Shown: positions 17,495 through 25,382 of the stretch, piece after piece
Layout: each line of letters starts with the position of its first letter
Position numbering within the stretch: the first letter of the stretch is position 1
Source of the DNA: Ilumatobacteraceae bacterium
Lineage (GTDB): Bacteria > Actinomycetota > Acidimicrobiia > Acidimicrobiales > Ilumatobacteraceae
DNA length: 64,000 nt
Reading direction: 5' to 3'
NCBI GenBank assembly: GCA_021299715.1
Contig: JAJTEL010000003.1
Span: 111,200 to 175,199 of the forward strand
Notes under the pieces: model-generated
Told to the model about the DNA's origin: nothing
The model's database searches: none
What the model saw: only the letters and a program-made list of their open reading frames with translations
Program-made: the position numbers and the translations under genes

Positions 17495-18463
17495 TTAGTG
17501 CTCAGACTGATACGAAGCAGCAAGTCGTGAAAACCCCTCATCAAGAGACACGCGCGGTTTCCAGTCCAGCAATTCACAGGTTTCAGAAATATCGAACCAA
17601 TGGGAAATACCCAATTGATAGGCGGTAAATGCGGTTAATGGTGGCTCGCTGTTTGGTGCCAGCCTGAACACGGTCTCGAGAATTCGTCCAAGAGCAACGG
17701 CAGGGCGTAACCCAATGAACCGCGGAGAATAGGGAACGCCTGCAGCGATGCAAATACTTTCCACTAATTGTGCGACAGATCGTGGTTCGCCATTGCTGAC
17801 CACCAAGGCACGCCCATTCAGAGACTGATGGACACCTATGCGCTCGGCTGCCGCAACGAGTGCATCACCCACATTGTCGATGTATGTGGAGTCGACAATG
17901 GCACTCCCCTTGTTCACCAGCACCAGCCGACCGTGAGATGCACGATCCACAATTCGTCCTATTAATTGGGTATCGCCAGGACCCCACACCAAATGTGGTC
18001 GCAATGCAACTGTTGCAATGTGTTGTTCACTAAGAACTTTTTGTTCTGCAATTGACTTTGTCTTGGAGTAATGACCCATGACGTCGTCAATGGCGGGCGG
18101 AGATGCTTCTCCCAGAACGGGAGTGGTGCTGTATGACACGGAAGGAGACGAGACATAGACAATTCCGCGACAACCAGTGTGTTTTGCGGTGTCTAAAACA
18201 TTGTTGGTTCCACCCACGTTGATGTCGTAGAACTCCGTGTACGAACCAACCAGACCCACTTTTGCTGCTGCGTGTACAACGACATCGCAGCCATCAATTG
18301 CTTCTTGCACCACGGCACGATTGCGAATATCGCCGCGAAACACTTGCACAGGCAGATCGGACTCACCTCGCTGCAAAATGTTGACGGAGTGACCGCGTTG
18401 CAAGAGTGCTAGTACTGCATTCTTGCCAATCATGGACGTGGCACCGGTGACAAGGACTTTCAT
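17495..18463 (-). CDS. oleD: OleD: NADPH-dependent 2-alkyl-3-oxoalkanoate reductase
   Basis: 322 residues, extended SDR of the 3-beta-HSD type. The cofactor loop GATSMIGKNAVLALLQRGH, VVVHAAAKVGLVG, and the active site Tyr132-x-x-x-Lys136 (HYSKTK) with an upstream SSPSVSYS serine are all visible. In the ole pathway OleD reduces the 2-alkyl-3-ketoacid made by OleA to the 2-alkyl-3-hydroxyacid. The name rests on its place 2 nt after oleBC and in the same operon as oleA; alone it would be called only an NAD-dependent epimerase/dehydratase. It is the last gene of the operon. Confidence 0.88.
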   Translation of the reverse strand: MKVLVTGATSMIGKNAVLALLQRGHSVNILQRGESDLPVQVFRGDIRNRAVVQEAIDGCDVVVHAAAKVGLVGSYTEFYDINVGGTNNVLDTAKHTGCRGIVYVSSPSVSYSTTPVLGEASPPAIDDVMGHYSKTKSIAEQKVLSEQHIATVALRPHLVWGPGDTQLIGRIVDRASHGRLVLVNKGSAIVDSTYIDNVGDALVAAAERIGVHQSLNGRALVVSNGEPRSVAQLVESICIAAGVPYSPRFIGLRPAVALGRILETVFRLAPNSEPPLTAFTAYQLGISHWFDISETCELLDWKPRVSLDEGFSRLAASYQSEH

Positions 18464-18465
18464 GA

Positions 18466-20880
18466 TTACGCCAATTGTTTAGTGGCCCACATGCCAAGTG
18501 CTGTGCGATCAATTTTTGAATTGTGTCGTCGATCTACAGGGAGTTCTTTCTTGAACAGCACCGCCACAACATCTGGGGCTACACCCCGCACCTGTGCTTC
18601 GGTGTGAACATCTGCAGCCCCTTCTGTCTTGCCATCACAGATGACCACAACAAGAGCTTGGTGCTGACCCGCGGCAACTCCAACAGCTGCTGCCGTTATT
18701 CCTGGCATGGCTGCTTCAACAGACTGCTCAATGGGCACCGGAGTAAGAACGGAAGTCTCCGTGCGAATGACATGAGCAACACGACCTTCAACAAACAGCC
18801 CATCGTTCAGATGCCCAATGTCGCCCGATCGGTGCCATTCACGCCCTGCAAACTGAAGACGAGCGTCTCTATTGCGCAACCAATGCTGGTCATATCCCAC
18901 AGAGAGCCACGGCCCGGTTACGAAAATCTCACCAGTCTCCCCAGTGGGCACTGGCTGAATGTCCTCTCCGCTTTTACAACCGAAAGGAAAGATGCTGACA
19001 TCGACTCCAGGCAATGGGTGACCCACAGGCACACCTCGCGGTGTTGTTGCGTTACCACGTACACCATCGGTCACAATCAACATTTCCGTCATTCCGTATG
19101 GACTAAACAACTTCGCGTTGGGAAAAGATTGTGCGACGTCGGAAAGTAGACCATCGCTGACGGGAGCACCCGCAGACATGACACAACGTACCGCGTTGAA
19201 CTGAGTGCCATCTTTAATGACATTTCGTAAGGGAGCTGGTGCCGCAAACAAGACCGTTCCACCAACGCCGTCCAATGCTTTCTTCAGGTTCTGTGACGAT
19301 AGTTTTGCAGGAGCAACCACATTAATTTTCGGAAGTGCAACTGCCACACCCCATGCAGGACCATACAAAGCAAAAGGAATATACGCAGCAGCAATTCCAT
19401 CAGCATCGGTAATAGAGAACTGGTGTTGAATGGCTTGTGACAACGCGCGTAACTGACCATGCGTGTACACAACACCCTTTGCCGGACCAGTTGCCCCCGA
19501 TGTGTACAAAACTGCTGCGTCTGCAGAATCGGACATCTCGGTGACATCGGTGAGTCCTTGCCCAGCAGATGTAGTCATTGCTTCGAGGTCGAGGCGTTGT
19601 GCTCGATACGCAAGATGTAGAGCACGGGAGACGGCTCGCGTCGCACGCACTGTCACTACGTAGTTCGGTCTGCTCTCACGAAGTGCACGACGCATGTTCT
19701 GTATTCCCAAACCAGGGTCAGCAACAACAGGCACAACTCCTTCGGCCCAACATGCGTAAATAAAGGCGATCGTTCGCGCTGTGAAAGGAGTAAGAATGGC
19801 TATTCGCTCGCCCGATGCAACACCGGTGACCTTCAACTGCGCACGCGCGTGTGAGATAAGCGTCTGCAATTGCGCCCATGTCGTTGTGATGTCTTCTTTC
19901 GCATCGAAGATGGCAACACCGGACGGTGTCTCACGTGCGCGCCGACGAACTGCAGTGTTCAGATCTGGTGCACCATGACCTTGGCCACCCATAGATGATT
20001 CATCGGTGCTGAGCAGCCACTCATGTACCAAGTGAGCAGCATCGGTGTGCTCGGGCGACAAATGCCCGATATCTAAGGTGATGGTGCGTGCATGCGGGAA
20101 GGTCTTGTGCATGTCGGCAAGAACACCTGTGTGAAAGACAAAATCTCGTGTGCCCCACATCAACAAAGTGGGGACTCGTAGGTGGTGTGCGCGTTGCGCC
20201 AACTCGTTCAATACCGGCTCAGTGACGTGTGAGTCTGTGGTAGGGATGTCGGCAACAAAGTGTGCAATCGCTTGGCGCCGTGATGCAGAGCCATAGGGCG
20301 CATAGTACGCGCGTCGTACTTCGCGCGGTACCCCACCTGTAGGTAATACCGCCCCAACAACAAACGCTTTGGTTCGCGAACAGATTGCATTGCGCAACAC
20401 AGGAGTGTTTGAAACTTTGATAAGGCCAGGAACTCCACTCACGGGGATTTGTGTACCTGTGTTGAAGAGCACAAGTTTTTCTACGCGCGAAGGGTTCTTG
20501 GTAGCCCACCCCAAAGACACTGGGCCGCCCCAATCGTGCGCAATCAAAGTGATGGGGCCGTCAACATTCGCTGTCACGAGCAGTTCATTGAGATCGTCTA
20601 TACGCATCGCAAGAGTGCGAGCACCCGACGTACGGCTAGAAAAACCCATTCCCAATTGATCGAGTGCGATAACTCTCCATTGCTGACCCAATTCACGAAC
20701 AAAGTTGCGCCACATATACGACCATGTGGGGTTGCCATGAACACACACGATGGTGCCACGAGGATTGACCGGAGACGTTTCAAGAACTGAGAAAGTCTCT
20801 ACGACGCCATTGCGTTCAACGTTGTAGGTGTGCACCCACGATGGGTCAACACCAGGCAAATTATGCGGTGATGTCACCAT
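18466..20880 (-). CDS. oleBC: OleBC fusion: beta-lactone decarboxylase + beta-lactone synthetase
   Basis: 804 residues. The OleB part (~1-290) is an alpha/beta hydrolase of the haloalkane dehalogenase type: HGNPTWSYMWR, nucleophile Asp116 in IAHDWGGP, acid Asp246 in WGTRDFVF and His273 in DIGHLSPEH. The OleC part (~300-804) is an AMP-forming ligase-type domain with YTSGATGPAKGVVYTH (459-474), SAGAPVSDGLL, SPYGMTE, and the late GREWHRSGDIG. OleC closes a cis-beta-lactone from the beta-hydroxyacid and OleB decarboxylates it to a cis-olefin. OleBC fusions are known in actinobacteria such as Micrococcus luteus. The start overlaps the oleA stop by 7 nt. Confidence 0.93.
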   Translation of the reverse strand: MVTSPHNLPGVDPSWVHTYNVERNGVVETFSVLETSPVNPRGTIVCVHGNPTWSYMWRNFVRELGQQWRVIALDQLGMGFSSRTSGARTLAMRIDDLNELLVTANVDGPITLIAHDWGGPVSLGWATKNPSRVEKLVLFNTGTQIPVSGVPGLIKVSNTPVLRNAICSRTKAFVVGAVLPTGGVPREVRRAYYAPYGSASRRQAIAHFVADIPTTDSHVTEPVLNELAQRAHHLRVPTLLMWGTRDFVFHTGVLADMHKTFPHARTITLDIGHLSPEHTDAAHLVHEWLLSTDESSMGGQGHGAPDLNTAVRRRARETPSGVAIFDAKEDITTTWAQLQTLISHARAQLKVTGVASGERIAILTPFTARTIAFIYACWAEGVVPVVADPGLGIQNMRRALRESRPNYVVTVRATRAVSRALHLAYRAQRLDLEAMTTSAGQGLTDVTEMSDSADAAVLYTSGATGPAKGVVYTHGQLRALSQAIQHQFSITDADGIAAAYIPFALYGPAWGVAVALPKINVVAPAKLSSQNLKKALDGVGGTVLFAAPAPLRNVIKDGTQFNAVRCVMSAGAPVSDGLLSDVAQSFPNAKLFSPYGMTEMLIVTDGVRGNATTPRGVPVGHPLPGVDVSIFPFGCKSGEDIQPVPTGETGEIFVTGPWLSVGYDQHWLRNRDARLQFAGREWHRSGDIGHLNDGLFVEGRVAHVIRTETSVLTPVPIEQSVEAAMPGITAAAVGVAAGQHQALVVVICDGKTEGAADVHTEAQVRGVAPDVVAVLFKKELPVDRRHNSKIDRTALGMWATKQLA

Positions 20881-21890
20881 TGCAATTCAACAAAACTGAC
20901 ATTCAATCCAGATCCAATGCCCATGCACAAGATCTTGTCACCACGAGTGAATCGATCTTGATTGTTGGCCATTGTGAGAGGAATTGCAGCTGGCCCAACA
21001 TTGCCAAGCGTTGGGTACGAGACAGGAACCTTGTCAAGATTGATTCCTAACTCTGCGCACACACTGTCTGTATGCACCTTGCTGACCTGATGCAAGATGT
21101 ACCAGTCAATGTTGTTGACCCATTCGTCATGTTGAGCCGCGTTAGTAAAACATTCGGTAGCCAATGCGATTCCATTTTCTAATAGACCTCGCGTATCGGT
21201 AGTCATGCGTTCAAGTGTTCCGATACACAGTTCATGATGCTCGGTCCCCGCACGCGAGACACCGCCAACGATGCGATGTCCACCTTGATCGGCAGGGCCA
21301 AGCACAGCGGCAACGGCGCCAGACCCCAATGTGAGAGAAGCGAACTCGGCAAAAATGTCTTCAGCGGTTGTTCCAGGCATTTGTAAGCGACGAATAGTTT
21401 CTTCTTGCGTATAGCGACTTCCCTCGCCGTCAACAATGAGCACGTAACGAACTTGACCAGAATCGATGAGTTGTGACGCAAGCCAGATTGCGTTTATGAA
21501 ACCCAAACATGCATTTGCAAGATCGAAATTCATTGCGGAACTAGGAAGACCCAACTGGTGATGCACAGACGATGCCAGTGATGGTTCGAGATGGTGTTTG
21601 CACACAGAGGTGCTGATGAGAACATCAATATCGCTGGCCTGAATACCAGCATTCTTTAACGCCTCACGACCCGCTTCGGCTGCCACGTGGTCGAATGTGG
21701 TGCCCTCTGGCCACCATCTACGACTGTGGATTCCTGCCACTTTTTCCAAAAGGCCTGGACGCACACCACAGGCCGCATACGTTTCGGCTAGCTGCTCGTC
21801 AATCCATGCAGAGGTGACCTCGATGGGGGCATTAACAGCCCCGAGTGCCACGAGCGCAGTGTTTTTTGCCGTAAACACAGCATTCGTCAT
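20874..21890 (-). CDS. oleA: OleA: thiolase-superfamily enzyme for head-to-head acyl-CoA condensation
   Basis: 338 residues. The active-site Cys128 is in FDLANACLGFINA, His267 in WYILHQVSKVH and Asn297 in LGNVGP, the FabH/OleA triad. HHLEPS (Glu102) matches the OleA-specific glutamate (Glu117 in the Xanthomonas enzyme) that reaches into the partner subunit, which separates OleA from FabH. It condenses two fatty acyl-CoAs and hydrolyses the product to a 2-alkyl-3-ketoacid. The ATG at 21890 was chosen because AAAGGAG lies 5 nt upstream; an upstream in-frame start at 21947 lacks this and would run into the divergent gene. Confidence 0.93.
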   Translation of the reverse strand: MTNAVFTAKNTALVALGAVNAPIEVTSAWIDEQLAETYAACGVRPGLLEKVAGIHSRRWWPEGTTFDHVAAEAGREALKNAGIQASDIDVLISTSVCKHHLEPSLASSVHHQLGLPSSAMNFDLANACLGFINAIWLASQLIDSGQVRYVLIVDGEGSRYTQEETIRRLQMPGTTAEDIFAEFASLTLGSGAVAAVLGPADQGGHRIVGGVSRAGTEHHELCIGTLERMTTDTRGLLENGIALATECFTNAAQHDEWVNNIDWYILHQVSKVHTDSVCAELGINLDKVPVSYPTLGNVGPAAIPLTMANNQDRFTRGDKILCMGIGSGLNVSFVELQW

Positions 21891-21895
21891 GACAA

Positions 21896-21902
21896 CTCCT
21901 TT
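21896..21902 (-). promoter_or_regulatory. Strong ribosome binding site of oleA
   Basis: AAAGGAG on the minus strand, 5 nt before the ATG at 21890. It decides the oleA start and is stronger than most starts in this window, where Shine-Dalgarno matches are often weak. Confidence 0.75.
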
Positions 21903-21929
21903 TGGACAGCCTAATGCGAGACTGCAGAG

Positions 21930-22718
21930 ATGGCAGAAGAGGCGCACTACCTACCAGTACTTGCTTGCCCCCATTGTGGACAGCCGTTTCGCCCAGCCCC
22001 TCACGGAATCATCTGCCCATCTGGCCACTCTTTCGACAGGGCCCGCGAGGGATACGTGAACCTGCTTCCGGGGGGTCGTCTGCCTAGTTCTTCTACTGCG
22101 GGAGACACCACCGAATCGCTCCAATCTCGGCGTCGCTTCCTGCACGCAGGGTGGTACCAGCCCATTGCGCAGGCTCTGCAGTCTGCACTCGGCACGCACT
22201 CTGCCACCCTGCTCGATGTGGGATGCGGCGAAGGGTGGTACCTGTCGCAAGCGAATGCAGAACAGAAATTCGGACTCGATATTTCAAAGCGTGCAGTGCA
22301 GATGGCCAGCAAGTTCATGCCAGAGGCTCAATTCATCGTTGGCACTGCGCATCGGCTTCCCGTTTTGAATAAATCGTGTGATGCGGTGTTCACCGTCTTT
22401 GCTCCACACTCACATAGTGAGTACCTACGCGTACTGCGTCCAGGTGGCCGATGGGTCACTGTCACCCCTGGCCCACAACACCTTCATGAAATGAGACCAA
22501 AGAAAGACTCGTCAATTGAAGAACGCGAACGCAAACGTAGTGAGCCACCGTCCGAGGCTCATCATGCAGAACGGGTGACGTTTTCCCTTTCGTTACCGAA
22601 CGATGCTGCACACGATCTGTTCTCCATGACTCCGCTTCGTTGGCAAACTGCTGCCGATGCTGCGCCTGTCACTTCTGTAACGGCAGATGTTTGGGTCTCG
22701 TGGGGGCCTTCGCTCTAG
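21930..22718 (+). CDS. RlmA-like 23S rRNA (guanine-N1)-methyltransferase
   Basis: 262 residues. An N-terminal zinc knuckle (LACPHCGQPF, then IICPSGHSFDRAREGYVNLL) is the RlmA-specific feature, with Cys and His ligands. A class I SAM fold follows: LLDVGCGEGWYLS, FGLDISKRAVQMA and the catalytic-side FTVFAPH. It would methylate G745 or G748 in helix 35 of 23S rRNA; the RlmA-I versus RlmA-II choice cannot be made. It is divergent from oleA with only 39 bp between the two starts. Confidence 0.88.
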   Translation: MAEEAHYLPVLACPHCGQPFRPAPHGIICPSGHSFDRAREGYVNLLPGGRLPSSSTAGDTTESLQSRRRFLHAGWYQPIAQALQSALGTHSATLLDVGCGEGWYLSQANAEQKFGLDISKRAVQMASKFMPEAQFIVGTAHRLPVLNKSCDAVFTVFAPHSHSEYLRVLRPGGRWVTVTPGPQHLHEMRPKKDSSIEERERKRSEPPSEAHHAERVTFSLSLPNDAAHDLFSMTPLRWQTAADAAPVTSVTADVWVSWGPSL

Positions 22719-22728
22719 CGTTGTCTTC

Positions 22729-23304
22729 GTGCCAACTTTTGATGCTACGTACTACGCCCGCTTCTACGGAAAAGACGGCGCACATGATGAAGAGCGAATT
22801 GCGTATCTCGCGTCAGCAGTCCACAACATGTGCGCTTGGTGGGGAGTAGATGTTCATACGGTTCTTGATGTAGGCGCCGGAATGGGAATGTGGCGTGATT
22901 GGTACGCACGCAATCACTCTGACGTTTCTGTGCAATCTATTGACGTCAGCGAACATGCATGTTCAACGTGGAATCATGAATTACGAAACATTGCTGAGTG
23001 GACACCTACCAAAAAAGCCGACCTTGTGGTATGCCATAGCGTTTTGCAATACCTTGACAACGAATCACTTGTGAACGCCGTGCAGAATTTGGCCGCCGGA
23101 ACAAAATGGGTCTTGTACTTAGAATTACCTACCAAGTGGGACTATGAGAATGTGGTCGATGTTCGCAGTACCGACATGCAGGTGTACAAGAGAAGCGCAA
23201 CGTGGTATCGCAAACATCTTTCCCAGCACTTCACACAAATTGGTGCCGGAATGTGGACACCACATTCGGGTATTCCCATGTATGAACTTGAGGCCAGTCG
23301 CTAG
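22729..23304 (+). CDS. Class I SAM-dependent methyltransferase
   Basis: About 191 residues. LDVGAGMGMWRDWYARN is motif I, VSVQSIDVSEHA motif II, and DLVVCHSVLQYL motif IV. The rest (YYARFYG at the N-terminus, RSATWYRKHLSQHF near the end) gives no substrate. The start is uncertain: GTG 22729 leaves 10 nt after the rlmA-like stop, while an ATG at 22687 overlaps that gene by 32 nt. The 3' end overlaps the convergent DUF35 gene by 4 nt. Confidence 0.78.
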   Translation: MPTFDATYYARFYGKDGAHDEERIAYLASAVHNMCAWWGVDVHTVLDVGAGMGMWRDWYARNHSDVSVQSIDVSEHACSTWNHELRNIAEWTPTKKADLVVCHSVLQYLDNESLVNAVQNLAAGTKWVLYLELPTKWDYENVVDVRSTDMQVYKRSATWYRKHLSQHFTQIGAGMWTPHSGIPMYELEASR

Positions 23305-23711
23305 TTCCCTACTGGTCGGAAGCGATACAACGCATTTCCTTCGCCGGTGTCGTGAAACACCATCTCTACTGGCATTCCCACGGTGACAGATTCTGGATCG
23401 CAGTCAACAATGTTGGTCATCACACGCGGACCTTCGCTGAGTTCCACATACGCAACAACAAACGGCGTGGCGGCTTTGTAGTCATTCGCAACTTTCCGAA
23501 TGATGGTGAAGCTGTAGACCGTGCCCCTACCAGAAGCATCAAAAACGGAAAGAGTTTCTGTCCAACAGTCGGGACAGTGTTTCCGCGGGAACCACACCAC
23601 AACATCGCACGATGTGCATCGCTGAAGTGTGAATCGACCCTCTGCTGTGGCATTCCAAAACGCTTGGGATGAACTAGTCACCATTGGTGCGGGATTTGGT
23701 AATGAACTCAT
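23301..23711 (-). CDS. DUF35 OB-fold / zinc-ribbon acyl-CoA-associated protein
   Basis: 136 residues. FTLQRCTSCDVVVWFPRKHCPDC is a four-cysteine zinc ribbon, followed by the OB-fold strand pattern GRGTVYSFTIIRKV. DUF35 proteins form complexes with thiolase-like enzymes and are needed for acyl-CoA handling, as in ChsH2/Ltp2. It overlaps the thiolase-like gene by 4 nt (23708-23711), so the two are almost certainly a functional pair. Confidence 0.9.
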   Translation of the reverse strand: MSSLPNPAPMVTSSSQAFWNATAEGRFTLQRCTSCDVVVWFPRKHCPDCWTETLSVFDASGRGTVYSFTIIRKVANDYKAATPFVVAYVELSEGPRVMTNIVDCDPESVTVGMPVEMVFHDTGEGNALYRFRPVGN

Positions 23712-24865
23712 GCGTCCTCCTGACCAAGAAGAAGAGTGACTGAGCCGTGGCGTGAACCAAGACTTCCACCCGTGCCGTGCGCTAACGCAATTTGCACATT
23801 AGGAACTTGTACCGCTGGATGCGCCTCGCCTCGAAGTTGACGAACTGCCTCAATAACTTTGGTAATACCGCCGCGGTTTGATGGATGGTTGTTGCAGAGT
23901 CCACCACCATCTGTATTGAACGGCAACTTGCCGAATGGCGCGACAAGGCCGCCGTCCAAAACGAATTCACCGCCCTTGCCTTTTTCACAGAAACCTAAGT
24001 CTTCAATTGTTTGTAGCACCGTTATGGTGAAACTGTCGTAGATGGATGCATACCCAACATCTTTCACAGTGACTCCGGCTTCTGCGAACGCACGCGGACC
24101 AGACCACACAGCACCGGTATAGGTGAGGTCGATTCGACCATTGCTTGTGTGCTTTACCGCTTCGCCGTGACCCAGAATTTTGGCATTCGTCTTTCCTAGT
24201 TTCTTCGCGATTTCCGGAGACACAATGACCAACGCTCCGCCGCCATCGGTGACCACACAACAATCGAGGCGATGAAGCGGATCTGACACCATGGGGGAGT
24301 TCACCACTTCGTCAACTGTGACCACCTTTTGCAGAAAAGCGTTTGGGTTGTATTGCGCGTGAATACTTGCTGCCACTTTGATTTCAGCAAGTTGCTCAGA
24401 GGTTGTGCCGAATTCATACATATGGCGCTGTGCGGCAAGCGCATAGCTGTGAGCCGCACTTGCCGTGCCCCACACAGTCTCGAATCCGGTTTCAGGTCCT
24501 GCGGCCCATTTCACTGGGGGCGATCCCGTGCGCGGCTTACCTGCCAACGTCACAAGCGCAACAGAACACTTCCCCGCTGCAATTGCGGCAGCTGCGTGAC
24601 CAACATGTGCCAGATAGCTAGAACCACCTGTTTCTGTGTTGTCTACAAAGGTGGGCCGAAGACCCAGATGGTCGCACAGTGTGAGGACACCGAAGCCCGC
24701 AGTGCCGTCACAGAACAGTGCATCTACATCAGACATTGACAATCCAGCATCGGCCAGGGCGCCAATGGCTACTTCGGTGTGAATATCCCAGATGGTGTGA
24801 TTCGGAAGGTCACGCCCTGGATGTTCATAGATTCCGGCAATAAATGCTGCACCGCGAATAGTCAT
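23708..24865 (-). CDS. SCP-x/Ltp2-like thiolase-fold enzyme paired with DUF35
   Basis: 385 residues of thiolase fold. At the position of the usual nucleophilic Cys the sequence is NTETGGSSYLAHVGHAAAA, so Cys seems replaced by Gly/Ser. The C-terminal AHGTGGSLGSRHGSV also differs from the usual CxGGG. Thiolase-like partners of DUF35 without the Cys include the steroid side-chain aldolase Ltp2, so retro-aldol cleavage of an acyl-CoA is a reasonable alternative to thiolysis. The DUF35 gene follows with a 4-nt overlap. The ATG at 24865 fits the family N-terminus (AFIAGIYEHPGR). Confidence 0.85.
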   Translation of the reverse strand: MTIRGAAFIAGIYEHPGRDLPNHTIWDIHTEVAIGALADAGLSMSDVDALFCDGTAGFGVLTLCDHLGLRPTFVDNTETGGSSYLAHVGHAAAAIAAGKCSVALVTLAGKPRTGSPPVKWAAGPETGFETVWGTASAAHSYALAAQRHMYEFGTTSEQLAEIKVAASIHAQYNPNAFLQKVVTVDEVVNSPMVSDPLHRLDCCVVTDGGGALVIVSPEIAKKLGKTNAKILGHGEAVKHTSNGRIDLTYTGAVWSGPRAFAEAGVTVKDVGYASIYDSFTITVLQTIEDLGFCEKGKGGEFVLDGGLVAPFGKLPFNTDGGGLCNNHPSNRGGITKVIEAVRQLRGEAHPAVQVPNVQIALAHGTGGSLGSRHGSVTLLLGQEDA

Positions 24866-24959
24866 TAGCCAATGTTCGCAGTTTTGATCGTTATTTTCCT
24901 TATTCGACCGCCATGCCTTGACCGTGCTTTGTGACCTTCACTGCGGTTACAGTCGCCGT

Positions 24960-25364
24960 ATGACATCAGGACACTGTTTATGTGGCTCAGTAACATTTGA
25001 ACTTGCGGGAGACCCGTTGGCAACTGCGGTCTGCCATTGCGAGCACTGTCAACGCCAAAGCGGAAGTGCTTTTTCGGTAAACATCATCGCCCACAAGTCT
25101 CAGTTAACTCTGAACGGCGAACTTCGTACCTATCAAGAACATGGCGAAAACAACGACGATGTTTATGTTGAGCGTCGCTTCTGCCCCACGTGTGGATCAT
25201 CTGTCATTTCTGAACTCATGAAACGCGATGGCATTATCGCTATTAAGGCTGGCCTTCTCGATGACAAGTCCATAGTGAAACCAGGTGTTGAAGTGTGGTG
25301 TGTTGACCGTCAGCCTTGGGTGTCACTTCCTGGCATGGCAGTGTCACTCGACCGCGAAGGGTAA
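24960..25364 (+). CDS. GFA-family (glutathione-dependent formaldehyde-activating-like) zinc protein
   Basis: 134 residues. HCLCGSVTFEL, VCHCEHCQRQSGSAFSVN and RRFCPTCGSSV hold the seven cysteines that bind two zinc ions in the GFA fold. The family name comes from one member; most are of unknown function. The ATG at 24960 was preferred to a start at 24918 because the conserved domain begins at once after it. Confidence 0.85.
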   Translation: MTSGHCLCGSVTFELAGDPLATAVCHCEHCQRQSGSAFSVNIIAHKSQLTLNGELRTYQEHGENNDDVYVERRFCPTCGSSVISELMKRDGIIAIKAGLLDDKSIVKPGVEVWCVDRQPWVSLPGMAVSLDREG

Positions 25365-25382
25365 AACGAGACCTGCGCTAAG

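Noticed and set aside
18466..20880. OleBC as an assembly artefact of two genes
   Set aside because: The junction (~residues 290-305) is open, in frame and sensible, and this fusion is known in actinobacteria.
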